Positions 36,206-48,300 are shown, numbered from the stretch's first letter. The stretch: DNA of 64,000 nucleotides from Tomocerus qinae (GCA_020055645.1 CM034546.1:42718001-42782000), one strand, 5' to 3'. Program-made: numbers and translations. The notes: generated from the letters alone by a model not told the origin.

Positions 36206-37958
36206 TGTTGAAGCCAATCTCTTGACTTCTTGACTGTAACTAACGCTAACTTGCAACACAAGCTTAGTATTGCAAAGATAGAGAGTCGTCTCAAAAATAC
36301 TCGAAGGACCAACCTTAAATAGAACCACTACTTAAGGATTTTTCTTACTTAATAATGCTTTTTCTACTCAATGATCAAAAATGCACTAGTCCCGTGATCT
36401 TCATTCACACAAAAACTCAGTTACACTTTATTTCGCTAAAAACAACATTAATTAATTCACCAGAAAAAAATATTTTACGAATCTTTAGCTCTTACACTAG
36501 CTAAACTTCATTTGTATCAACTCAGAAATGTTCCACGTGCTCTTCAAAAAATATTCAGCCAAATTCTTAGCTAGCATTTAGCTAGCCGTCTTCATTTGAG
36601 TAAATCTCAGAAATGTCCCAAGTGCTCTTCAAAAATATTCATACAAAATATTTAGCCATTTCCGCTAGCTAAAGAATTAATTTTTTATATTTCTCAGAAA
36701 ATGTCCCAAGTGCTCCTCCAAAAAATATTCATACAAAATATTTAGCCATTTCCGCTAGCTAAAGAATTAATTTTGTATATTTCTCAGAATATTCACTAAG
36801 GCACTTCAACGAGGAACTTCCAAGAGAGAGAGAGATTTCAGGGAGGAACTTCACCGAGCAAATCTGGAACAAGACTGAGCTCTTTCTCACTTGAGCTCAT
36901 ACTTATACCCCCGAGTGCGGACGTTCAAGCACCGGGACCAACTACTCTAATTACACACACTCAACACAATCAATTATACATAAAGGGTCGGTGCCGACGT
37001 ACTAGCAACCGCCCTACTACCCCACTTTTACAATATAACACTATGACATACACAATTCAATCATATAAGTATTACATTTACAATTTCATCAAACATTTAC
37101 AACATACTCAGTCACATGACATTTACATTTAAACCCAGCCACATGACATTCACAATTCAATTTACACTAATATCATATAACATTCACAATTTAGTTTAAC
37201 CTAAAATTTGTTAGATGTTCTGAGGTCGCCTTGTCACATATTTCTAGACGGGTTTGTAGCTTAGCAATTAGCCAGTCGTCAAACCGGCTAAATAATTGTA
37301 CCAAGGCCTCCTCCGAAATTACATTAACCTTACCTAACCTAGATTTCATTAACATAACCTTACCTAACCTTGATTTCATTAACATAACCAAGATTCTCAG
37401 ATCTTTTCCCAACCTAACGTAACCTAGGTTATTGAAAACATGAGGTTTCCTCAAAGGTTATCTAACCTTACCTAACCTTACCTAACCTTACCTTATCTAA
37501 CCTTACCTTACCTAACCTTACCTAACCTTACCTTACCTAACCTTACCTAACCTTACCTAACCTTACCTAACCTTACCTAACCTTATTTTAGCAGAGTCTG
37601 TAGCTAGCAATTAGCAAGTAGTTGAAACCGGCTAAATAAAAGTACCAAGGTCTCCTCAGAAAATATTTACATAACCAAATAAAGTTAGGTTATGTTACAT
37701 TTTAGCAGAGTCTGCAGCTAGCAATTAGGCAGTCGTTGAAACCGGCTAAATGAAAGTACCAAGGGCTCCTCAGAAATATTTACATAACAAAATAAAGTTA
37801 TGTTATGTTACCTCTGTTAATCCAACCCCTGTACTAGTAACATATCTTAATCATATAAATACGTAATATTACAATAAATAATGCTGCATATAGCAGACAA
37901 ATATTTTTCTAAAAGTAAGGTTAACCTAACCTAACTTAACCTATCGGAATCGACAACA
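36206..37958 (-). mobile_element. Solo-LTR-like insertion, 1753 bp
   Basis: The insertion begins TGTTG and ends CAACA (perfect 5-bp inverted ends) and is flanked by the 5-bp duplication GTGTT (36201-36205 and 37959-37963). Removing it and one duplication restores a sequence matching the intact exon at 41597-41751, which proves the insertion. It has no large ORF. On the minus strand GGGTATAAGT followed after about 25 bases by TCAGTCT (36870-36912) resembles a TATA/initiator promoter, so a solo LTR transcribed leftward is the best reading. Internal tandem units (about 90 bp at 36530-36790; about 125 bp at 37590-37800) and a CCTTACCTAA array are described separately. Confidence 0.75.
37455..37592. 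repeat. Telomere-like (CCTAACCTTA)n tandem repeat
   Basis: About 14 units of CCTAACCTTA, some shortened to CCTTA, form a 138-bp array inside the LTR-like element. The unit is a doubled variant of CCTAA, the complement of the arthropod telomere repeat TTAGG. It lies within a retroelement, so it is not a chromosome end. Confidence 0.7.
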
Positions 37959-38966
37959 GTGTTGTTTCTGCTAAGTCTATAGAAAAAAATTATTGCTATC
38001 TCACTGAAAACCTAAACAATATTACACCAGTATGTAACTCCCTCATAACGGAGAATTTGTTGTCAATGATTGAGAAAGATGAAATAGTAAGTTATTCATT
38101 GATTCCATGAAAACTTTGTAAAGACTTACATTGATATTTTGTAATAAATGTTTTATTAGACAAAAATCCAAAATGACTTCGACCAGAGTGATCATCTTTT
38201 CGCCATTATATTAAAAAAGGACTTGGACATGGATGATCGATGAGATAAGCTGATTTCCGCTTTTGAAGACACTGGAAATTAAGACTTGGCTGAACGATTG
38301 AGGTAATTTCATTGTTATTAGATATTATGGAATCACTCTGAAAAGAAACATTCTTATGTCTTTCAAGTTGTAGATTAAAATTCAAACCTCTAAATTGTTA
38401 ATTCGTATTCAATTTAATTGTGTCTCTCAAATTTCAGAAAATGTCCGGTGGAGCCAACGCCTGCAAGTCGTGTTGTTTCTGCTAAAAATTCCATAGTCAA
38501 AAATTATGATTACCTCACGGAAAACCTGAGCAATATTACACAATATGTATTACTCTAATAACGGTAGATTTGTTGTCAATGAATGAGAAAGACAGAATTG
38601 TAAGTTGTTCATTGACCCCATGAAAAACCTCACTTAATATTTTATAATTTTTGTAATAAATGTTTTTTAGACAAAAATACAAAATGACTTGGACCAGAGT
38701 GATCAACTTTTCACCATTCTATTGAAAAAAGAGTTGGACAAAGATAATCGCTGGGATAAGCTGATTTCTGTTTTTGAAAACTCTGGAAATAAAGATCTGG
38801 CTGATCGATTGCGGTAATTTCCTTGTTCTTACTTACAGTACTACTCTGAAAAGAAACATTCTTGTGTCATAGAAGTTAAAATAAAAATGCATACCTCTAA
38901 ATTGATAAGTCGTATCCATTTTAATTGTATTTCTCAATTTTCAGAGAGAAAGCGGTGTACAAGTGA

Positions 38967-39473
38967 TATTGCTCGGGTTTGAACATTTTCTAATTTCTCA
39001 ATTTTGTCCAAGAGGATTTATAATAAAGCATTTTGATTCACATTTTAAACTGAAATGTAGATTTTTTCAAAGGGTTTAATAGAAATAAATTAGCCATAGA
39101 TGCAATTATGACGAAATAGCTCCATGATAAAATCCCCAGCGCAAAGAAATACATCTTAAATTGTTTCTTATTTTTATTTACATTTACTTAAATAGGACTT
39201 ACTGCCACACTTGACATAAACATTTTCCACCTTACAGCTTATTGCACTTATTAGACGCTTTACATTAATTAATTAAATTAACATTCAATAGTAACTTAAA
39301 GAGTAATCGTTGGCTCATTTCAAATAAAATCTGACTTGACGGCACTGTATCTGCATTATCATATAAACCTTTACATATGCCCCAAAGGATATTTTTATCA
39401 GTAACATTTAGATATTATAAAAATGTCAACATTTTGTTTAATTTTGAAAGAATGTAATTTCAATTTCCACTTC
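38967..39473. other. Spacer, no gene seen
   Basis: Contains the 3' UTR-like end of the CARD pseudogene (AATAAA-like words near 39022) and AT-rich DNA similar to the region after 34114. No other feature seen. Confidence 0.4.
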
Positions 39474-39743
39474 CGACCACATATCATGGAGTCAAGAACC
39501 AAGTCACCGTTAATACTAACTAAAATGGATAACGAAACTATGCCTCATCTCGCAGGAGATATATGTGAAAACTAAGGAACAACATAATAGTGCCTATGTA
39601 GTCCGATTAATATTCTGAGAAATTGCCCGGTAAGTTGTTTTTCCATTTACATACCACATTGGTGGATTATTTCTTTTAGAACATTTACAGAAGATAAGAA
39701 TTCTGTCAAAATAACTATAAAATACGAAGTTGATTTGGAATGA
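39474..39743 (+). pseudogene. Relic of a subfamily 2 CARD gene (second half only)
   Basis: The sequence at 39500-39590 matches the second CARD half of the copies at 28464 and 31147 (LTKMDNETMPHLAGDI) but lacks the upstream helix and has a stop at the equivalent of the last helix. At 39680-39743, after an acceptor TTTTAG, the tail exon is well kept (EDKNSVKITIKYEVD then TGA). The first half of the gene is gone. The relic occupies the slot expected for a subfamily 2 gene upstream of the unit at 41067. Confidence 0.6.
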
Positions 39744-40239
39744 AATAACTTGCAATGACGTAAACATTGAAAATAGTTAATAGGAGTTGAAAATAGTTAA
39801 ATATAATTGATTTGTAATATGTGGAATAAAGGAATGATGTTAATTACAACCTAGTATTTAATAAAATAATGTAATTTTTAAAGTAAGAATATATGAAATT
39901 GTCAATGGTAATTGTGTTTTATAAGGATGTGTTAGTTACAATGTGAGAAATATATTACGCAGAAATATTTGCGAAATGTAAACAAATGTTGTTAACTGTT
40001 CAGTTATGGTCATTACATTATTATTGAATCCTTAAGTTTCTCATGAAACAAAGTATCGCTTATCTCTTCCGTATAATATTATTATTTCAAACATGATAAC
40101 AGAACGAAGTTTAGACAATGCTGTCATATGTAGTGTCAATGGTATAAATTGTTCGATTTAACTTATATGACTTATGAGAAGGGAATGAATAAATAAACCC
40201 ATTTGGCTGTTGTACAACATAATAATAAACAACATAATA

Positions 40240-40700
40240 AAATCAGGACAAATAAGGTTGAATGGATTTACAATTTTCGCTGTTCGTATATGTCGCCAAA
40301 AAGACGTTCGTCGCAGACTGTACTGAGGGAGGGTTTCTGGTGCTACACCTACATTCCCGACGCACTGAAATCCAGGGCTTTTCTCAAAATAGAAAGATTT
40401 TTGTCCATGATTTATTGTTAGGTCATTTGTGACTTATTTTAGAGAAAAAAGTCTAAAATTTTCGCACCAATGTTTCTTATAAAATCTACTAAAACCAGCA
40501 AGAATGACTCCAATGATATTGGTACACAACCAATGCATCACTATTTAGACATTGCTTCAAATGATTAAAAATGATTTTTGTTTTTTGATTTAATTTTTCG
40601 AAAGTGGATTTCAATAGTCAATAAAAATTGACTGTTTGAAGAATAATTCCCCCTGTAGAAATATATCCTTATCCGGAGAATTATACCAATTTTTTCCTGT
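40240..40700 (-). pseudogene. Decayed copy of the head-to-head partner ORF
   Basis: Minus-strand blocks match 35453-35851: GGIILQTVNFY near 40615-40645 followed by a stop, and FQCVGNVGVAPETLPQY near 40310-40372. Frame breaks separate them. It lies upstream of and divergent from the CARD locus at 41067. Confidence 0.5.
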
Positions 40701-40914
40701 TCAATTTTTTCCAATTAATCAACAATAACTGCATGATTAACTACACTGATATTTATGGTATCATATTATAATGTTTCTGCTCCCCGGAAATGGGTCTAGA
40801 TTAGTTAATGATCGGCGATTTCATACATTTAATTGTATTTAACTGATAAAAAGATAAGATAGTCAGAAGTATAACAACGGCATTTCAAATATGCGTATGA
40901 CGTAGCTGTAGATA

Positions 40915-41066
40915 TTGTTAATGTCAGTTTGAAATTGCGATTGTGAATAAGTGACACAGTTATTCCACGTGTTTGAACTAGATTGAATCCTAAGCAAGGC
41001 AATTAACTACGAAAAATAAAGTAATAGTGGCCCTCAATTGTTCTTCGCAGTGTTAGAATTTGTAAA
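40915..41066 (+). promoter_or_regulatory. Conserved upstream block of subfamily 1 CARD genes (copy 3)
   Basis: Carries GTTTGAAATTGCGATTGTGA, AAGTGACACAGTT and CTAAGCAAGGCAATTAACTACG in the shared order, ending at AAAATGG around the start codon. Confidence 0.5.
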
Positions 41067-42379
41067 ATGGCACGGGATATAAAAATTCAAAATAGAATTG
41101 ATTACGAAAAGTACTTAAAAATGATTCAAGACAATCGCTGGGAAGATGATGATTTCCAAAAGGCGTTGGACGGGTGCAGTGATGATCTGACTAGCAAGAT
41201 AACGAATCGTTCCACCATTATTAGTGTCCTAATCCAGAATGGTGTGCTTACGACAGATGACCGAGATGACATTGTAAAAATTTATTTCGACATAAAATTG
41301 AATTATATAAAAATAAATTAAGATTTTACTCTTGAAATTTTAAAATTTAGGAATTGGAGAAGACTACAGACAAAACAAGAAACACAGTTTTTTTTAAACA
41401 TGATTAGAAAAAAAGAAATTGTTCCCTGTTTACCGTTGTTACTGGCTACAATGGACAATAAAACGATGCCACATCTATCCAAATTGATATGAATGAAGGT
41501 GCATTTATTGCCAATGAATAAAATGGGCGAAATATTTTTAAATGTGTGTAATTAGACATAATATTAATTACTATTCTTTGAACACTTGTTTATTAGGGGA
41601 GCCAAAAACGTCTGCAAGTCGTGTTGTTTCTGCTAAAAAGTCCATATTCAAAAATTATGATTACCTCACGGAAAACCTGAGCAATATTACACAAGTATGT
41701 ATTACTCTAATAACGGTGGATTTGTTGTCAATGAATGAGAAAGACAGAATTGTAAGTTGTTCATTGATTCCTTGAAAAACTTCACTTCATACTTTATAAT
41801 TTTTGTAATAAATGTTGTATTAGATAAAAATGCAAAATGACTTGGATCAGAGTGATCAACTGTTCACCATTCTGTCAAAAAAAGACTTGGACAAGGATGA
41901 TCGCTGGGATAAGCTGATTTCTGTTTTTGAAGACACTGGAAATAAAGATTTGGCTGACCGATTGCGGTAATTTCATTGTTATTACATATTATTGAATCAC
42001 TCTGAAAAGAAACATTCTTATCGTCCTTTAAGGAACCAAATAGCCTATCTCCACTTTTCGTTTTGTGGACGAAATAGCCTATCTCCATTTTTCGTTTTGT
42101 GGACGAAATAGCCTAGACACTCTCTACATAGCACCTATACATGGCGCTGGCGCAGCATTTAGGCTCCATGGCGTTTAGGCTATTTCGTCCACAAAACGAA
42201 ACATGGAGATAGGCTATTTCGTCCACAAAACGAAAAGTGGAGATAGGCTATTTGGTTCCTTAAGGGACGTTATGTCATTCAAGTTGGATTAAAATTCAAA
42301 CCTCTAAATTATTAATTCTTATTTTATTCAATGTAATTGTGTCTCTTTAAATTTCAGAAAATGTCCGTTGTACCATTAA
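41067..42379 (+). pseudogene. Double-CARD gene, subfamily 1, broken in CARD1
   Basis: Exons read as 41067-41273, 41351-41498, 41597-41751, 41824-41966 and 42358-42379. The first exon (207 nt) and the whole CARD2 (LTENLSNITQVCITLITVDL, SMNEKDRI, then QNDLDQSDQLFTIL, RWDKLISVFEDTGNKDLADRL) are intact and close to the copy at 33010. Exon 2 is damaged. An extra base in a T run (41388-41395) causes an immediate TAG at 41405, and a 37-base deletion near 41490 removes the last CARD1 helix. The two changes cancel in frame, so everything downstream stays in register. If the T run is a sequencing slip, a TGA at about 41489 would still end CARD1. Internal initiation to make CARD2 alone cannot be excluded. 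The last intron holds a 248-bp foldback transposon. Confidence 0.7.
42022..42269. mobile_element. 248-bp foldback MITE with 4-bp target duplication
   Basis: Ends CGTCCTTTAAGGAACC and GGTTCCTTAAGGGACG are inverted repeats. Each arm contains two copies of a TAGCCTATCTCCA...GTCCACAAAACGAA module, so almost the whole element folds back. TTAT is duplicated at 42018-42021 and 42270-42273. The paralogous intron at about 38345 reads ATTCTTATGTC without the insertion, a natural empty site that confirms the borders. Confidence 0.85.
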
Positions 42380-45300
42380 TTTTACTCGGGTTTGAAACTT
42401 GTCTAATCTCCCCAATATGACATTGAAGTGTTGTTATTTCACGCTTGAACTAAATTGTGGATTTAAAAAATGACTTTTACATGAAAATAAATTAGTCATA
42501 GATAAAATCTATGGCGCCATTTGAAAAAATTGCCTTCGTAAATAAATAATACATTCTTATTAATTATTACCTTACACTCTTACAAGTCTTTACATGATAC
42601 TCGGTTGAAATCTACGTGATTTCAAATAATTTCTCCTGGTTTTTGTGTCCTACATTAGTTTATGTTAAAATAACATGATTAGATAATGTTACAATTGTAA
42701 CATTATGGAAAGTTAACCATTTACTAGTTCATGTAAAAAATTAACATTACATAATGTAAGCCATGCAAAAATGTATTCCGATGCGGGAAACGTACTCCTG
42801 ACCTCCGCATTTGTAACTGAAGCCTAGTACCACTGTCCTGTAATTGTTCTTGTGGAATAGGAGGCTACTCATGTGTACTTAACATGCATGGCTTCTGGTA
42901 ACATTATATTTCGTTATTTTTGACGTGGTGTAGTTATCATTAACATTATAAAAACTGTAATTTTGTAACAGTATTACAATGTTATTTTCACATGTATTTA
43001 TGTCAATATATTTGACGGTGAATACAATGTTATTTCAAAAATCAAGCTTCATTATTTTAATGTTAGCTTGACTGCCTATACTGTTAATATTAACATTTTC
43101 AGAACAACGTTGGCCCTTTTTAACATGGACTTTTAAGAGTGTACTAGTTTTACTCGCGCTGGTTATAATATTGACTCAGATCACGATATTTGTTCCAGGG
43201 AGAATATCAGAACAAATGAGATTATTAGTCTCACAACAAAATACATATAGGATGTATAAATGTAGGAAATATGCATAAACATTTTATGCTTATCACCCTA
43301 ACACAACGATAATATAACTTCCTAATAGATTACATGAGCTCAAATATAAACTGTCCATCAGTACATAAACTTAAAAACTTGCATAAATTATATGCAACAA
43401 ACTTCGCGAAAATAAGCTTTTCTGTCGCGGAAGACAGAAACTTTTCTGGTTCCATAAAGGCGGTGTTAGACTTTTCCAACGCAAATGCCGCTTTGGGGAT
43501 TTTGGACGGAACTTTTATAGGTTACATTATAGGCCAAGAGTAATCTTTGGTGTATGCACCAATTTCCGAGAAAAAACAGCTTGGGGACTATTTTCCCCTG
43601 ATTGTAAATTTAGCTTTAAACTTTTATTGTTTATACAGATATAAATTAGTTTGCAACATAATATAGTACATACATTTGTAAAGCATAATAATATTTGCCA
43701 TGTTTCCACAAACCAGAAACTTGGGGCGAAATGAAATTTTTCCTCCTCACGGCTTATTTGCACTAATACGACGCTTTTACAATAATTAATTAAATTAACA
43801 TTGAATGTAAATATAATGAGTAATTTTAATACCTGACTCGGCTGAATTGTATGCATTATATCATTATCATGTAATTGAAGATTGTCGCAGTTGTTATATT
43901 ATATCGTTTAATTTGTAATATTTAGATTAAGCAAGCCCCATTAATAAAATACGATTAATGGATTCTGTCTTGTAAGATTTAGAAATTAAAAATGTTAATT
44001 TAATATTTTTAGTTAAATTTCAAAAGATAATCATTTCAAATTTCACCACATCCATCCCTTGGGGTCAAAGTAAAAAAAATCATTTTCCACGATTATGTAG
44101 ATAAAATGTCGCATATTTTATATTGTAAATTTTGTGTAGGACAGAAATTGTTTATGGAGAGGATTAGAGGATGGAGTAGGAGTAGACCAATAAGCAAACG
44201 AAAAAGATATTGCGTTTACGGCTTACGTATTGTATGTACTCATTTGGCATTGTAAATTGAAGAACTTGTTACAACTTTGTAAGAACTTGTTTTGGTAGGT
44301 ATGTAATATCAGTAATATTATGCTAAAAGATGTTTCCGTGGTACAGCTTTATTAATAAAGATATAGCACTGCCGTGCTTATCTTTATTATAACCAGGAGT
44401 CTTATATTAACCTATAGCCTCACATAATATACCTAATGCTGCCCAATGTACTCAATTGACATCGCAACGGAAAGTAAATAACAGTATCTTTATATGGACT
44501 ATATGCATGAGTACCTAAGACAGTTCACAGTTTTGTCTGAAAGAAGTTGACCTTCAGCTTTCTTCTCTTTTTATCCTGGAGGCAATGAGCAAAATTTATG
44601 TCATCAGTGTTGGTGATGTGGCCAGCGCGGAGTTTAATCTAAGGGGACATATTGGCCATCATGCAGTTACGTGCAATATGCAATAATTGTGTTGTTTATT
44701 TTAGCAAAATCGGGTTTTAGTAAAAATATGTAATACCCAAGTAACCGACTTGATTATAACAACTTCTAATTGTTTCAATAAAAGACTAAAATTAAATGAT
44801 GGGGTAAGTATGTCCATCCTTTTTAATTCATAATTGGTTTCAAACTGCAGTTCCAGAGGAAATTTTAATTTTTCTTTAATATTTGTGTTTTCTTTAATTG
44901 CAGTTAAACTAAGTTGAGTCAAAAAATTAATTAAATACTCCCTGTAAATAGAAACCGATTGACTACTTCTGAATTTTTGAAATATTTTAACATCATTTCG
45001 GGAAACATTAGTACTGCTCAATAATTTGTCTTCCGAATGCCGCGATACTCAACATGATCAAAGGTTAAGAGTTTTTTGAATTTTAGTGGATGTGAATCAA
45101 AAGCAAACTTTACTTACCAAACGAATAAATTCAAACTGCTTAAAATTGCTATTTTCATTTACAGAAGTCCTGCTTACTGCTACATAGTGAAACATTCAGA
45201 TCAACATCCAAATTCCAAACGATAATGGACTTTCTGAACAAATGGGATTCTTTAAAAAGGGAGGTGTTTACTCGGTGACTATCTTCTGATGGACTCAATC

Positions 45301-48035
45301 TCATTCCAGGGAATATAACGTTTGAACAAAAAAGTCGTTCTGAAGTTAATTAGCGTTTTCAAACGGAAGCCGAATACCCTTAGCTGGATAGCAACGCCCA
45401 CCAACTCTGAAATCCTGCACCCTGAGATGAGATTTTTCAAGTAATAAATTTTTAATTTGGAAGTATATTGAGGTTACCGTAGGATACCGGAAAATGAAAT
45501 CAAAATAAGTAACATTTACCTTTCTAATAATTTTATTTCAAATTTAATAAACCAAAATATATTTATAAATACGAGGCACGTTATCCAGAGAAGCGTCTGA
45601 GCACCCCTAAATTGCTAGGAAAGTGGATTTAGTCATAAATAGTTAAAAATCAAAACATTTTTTCAATATGTTATAATTTTACCAATATATTTTTGTGGTC
45701 CGGTCTTTAATCAATTCCTGGATACGTGATGGAAATAAGTGTTAAAGCCATCGAGTGTATTTAGTAGAGTAAAATATTTGTGTTTGATATTCAATTCAGG
45801 AATAGAACCTAAACACACTAGGATAAAATCATTTATTATGTACACCATAGCTCAAACACAATTTTCTGATGTTTTTCTCTATTCAACGCATCTGAAATCA
45901 TTACCTACAATGTGCAACAGCGTGCAATTTACATGTATTACCACAAGCATTTATCCATTGATTTGAGCAAGGGGGACCCACCAAAATATATTAGTAAAAT
46001 AAAGACACATTCGCGCGAGTGTTTTTGCATTTTTAACCTTTTTTGACAAAAAATCGTCTCTTTTTGAGAATTTAGGGGACCCCGACAGCCCCTCGTCTGG
46101 GTACGTGCTTGTATTACCAGACACTGCTATAAGCACTAAGTACCATTTTAAATCCATATCGTAGAGTATTTTCGCTATTCAGTTTACTTATATCAATACA
46201 ATACATCAGAACGGGTGTGAAAGTATTTAATAGAAATAATAATATAATAAAAATTATGATTAACGTTCGTTTTACTATAATCAGGGCTAAAATTACTAAT
46301 TTGCCTTAAAACATGTCTTACTGAAAAAACATGTTTATCTGTGTATAAGAACCATAATAATATTGTCATCTGCTAAGCATTACAATCTAACATAAACTTT
46401 AATGTAAAACCAATACGTATATTTTATTTAAGTCGAGCATTGGTATTGGAAATAGGTTTTCTTTCCAAAAGCTCGATGTGTAATATAATTACCATAGTGC
46501 AATTGGTTTTCCTATTCCAATGTTACTTAAATGAGCAGTACCTTAACATTATAATAGCCGCTTCACGGTTATCCTCCCCCGCTCCTTCTGCTTAATCACT
46601 TTTCCTATACTCTGGTGTGTGTCTGTATGAGTTTCTCACCAAGTTGTCAGTTGGTCGGCATACAGTGGACATTGGAGTTGGCCTAGCCATGCAAATATTC
46701 CGAAGGAATATAATCCAACCGACGTAGTTCTTCTCGGGAATACCAAAGTTTTTTCTCTAGGCTGGGATAATAATCCTACCTTATCTATTTACATATTTGG
46801 ATGGTGTAGAAGCAATTTTAAACTCCTTCTACATAGATGACTATTTAGAATCCCTTCCAACGGTTCGAGAAGGTCCAAAATTTGGAAAATTCTGGCTCTT
46901 GCACACGAATTGACTTTGAAATGTCAAAAAATCCATTTCAAAGTGTTAAAGCCTATTTCAACTTAACATTTTGTTCTTAAAATCTTTCTGGACTTCATTG
47001 ATATCGGTGCCCAGTATCACCCTATATAGGTAGTCAATCATCCATTACAATAAAATTAAGAGAGTATTTAATACAATTGAGGGCATAGATATTATAATAT
47101 AGGTACTGATTGGGGGGACGACTGCCCCTCACGTAGATTCTCGATACTTGCTGATAATAAAAGAACCGATTTTATTTGTATTTAAGAAATACACACGGAT
47201 GACAAGTTAACAACTGTAAGTGATAAGTTAATCTGAACAAAGACGTAGAGATTTTGCCTGTTGATATGGAATAACAAAACATCTTAATATTACATCGATA
47301 TCTATAGGAATATAAGATTCATCCAAAAATGCATTCATTTAAAGTTAGATCATTGACTTTAATGTTGTGGACCACTTGACCATCCGATTTCCATGCATAC
47401 ACATAAATAATGCCTGCGTGTTTCATTAGGTGGTGGCATGTTGTGCATAAAAGTGTCACTTGTACCGTTTGATCTCCGTAAGTTTATGTGTCAGGTGTGT
47501 GTGTGCACTCACTATAAGTATTAGTATAGCATAGTTTAGTATAGTATAATAGGGTGCATTTTATACTTTACTTATCTACTTCTGTTAATACAGTAATTTA
47601 CAAATGCATTTATTTATTACATGCAAACAAGTTATCATTTCGTAAATGAGTCAAATCATAACTACATTGCTAATTATTATCTAAAAAGACATTTTTGCAT
47701 TACTTCTGTAAATTGCTTTGCAATTCTTACATCCCTCAGTCTACAACATATGGTTCAAAACTACTTAATTAACATCAAAAATGGTTTAAAATAAATTAGG
47801 TATTAAATGCCTCAATGCCGGGTGAGTAATGGTACGTAATACAAACTAAGTACGTACGTAAATATCGAATCAACCTAGATAAGATACAAAAACATTCCCA
47901 ATAACTAATAGCTAATTACAACTAAGTATCAAATCAAACTAGATAGATACAATTAGGTAAAAGGACGCTTAATCAAGTATTCGCTTAATCAGATTTTCCT
48001 TATTCATTTTGACGAACATATTGTTATATGGTTTT
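42380..48035. other. Long intergenic stretch without a recognised gene
   Basis: The first kilobase repeats spacer DNA seen after the CARD gene at 33010 (43190-43440 versus 34380-34620). A block at about 47100-47420 is related to 51061-51235 (shared CTCACGTAGAT and a peptide VRG-x-PP context on the minus strand), so it is probably a transposon fragment. Open frames at 43334, 43527, 44701, 45739 and 45951 are short, AT-driven and without domains; I do not call them. Confidence 0.45.
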
Positions 48036-48300
48036 TGTCGGGTTTATATAAAAACAAATAATCGGTTTGTTTCTCATATTCTGTGAGGTGAATTTTATTT
48101 TATCTTAATTTGTACTTACAAAGTTGTTTTGGACTTGGCCGTAGTCTCCCTCTAAATCAGCTAACGGTACATCGAAATTGTAGTAAAATCTAAAGTGATT
48201 AACCCTTGTGGCTATGTGTAAACCTAAAAGTTGTGACACATGCAAAATAACTTTATTCGCCAAGGCAACTACATTTAATATTGCATACATTTTGCCTCAT
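48036..48300 (-). repeat. Truncated LTR of an env-bearing Gypsy relative
   Basis: Starts TGTCG and aligns with the first part of the LTR at 3417, sharing GTACTTACAAA-GTT and GGACT-GGCCGTAGTCTCC and later AAGTTG-GACA-ATGCAAA. The match fades near 48300, so the repeat is incomplete. It is too diverged from 55569-56238 to be asserted as its partner. Confidence 0.5.

Larger units (their letters stand above)
36025..38966 (+). pseudogene. Subfamily 1 CARD pseudogene with two CARD2-type units, split by an LTR insertion
   Basis: A short first exon (36025-36082, MAEKLPDFIPNF...) replaces CARD1. The next exon begins at 36177 and is cut at 36205 by a 1753-bp insertion. It resumes at 37964 after the second target-site copy (37959-37963) and ends at 38086. 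Exon 38160-38302 carries two in-frame stops (TGA 38241, TAA 38280) where paralogues have Trp and Lys. Then 38438-38599 starts like the final exon of the copy at 41067 (AAAATGTCCG) but runs straight into a second CARD2 first half. That exon has lost one base near 38545. Exon 38671-38813 is intact and 38945-38966 gives the usual EKAVYK end. The locus was therefore a tandem CARD2-CARD2 variant before it decayed. Expression as protein is unlikely. Confidence 0.75.

Noticed and set aside
37455..37592. A chromosome end or interstitial telomere fusion
   Set aside because: The array lies inside a defined insertion with a target-site duplication, so it came with the element.
43334..43543. A short ORF in the spacer after the last CARD copy
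   Set aside because: The region is duplicated spacer (also near 34500), where the frame is not conserved.
44701..45021. A 106-residue minus-strand ORF in the intergenic region
   Set aside because: There is no recognisable domain, splice context or second copy; it could be chance in AT-rich DNA.
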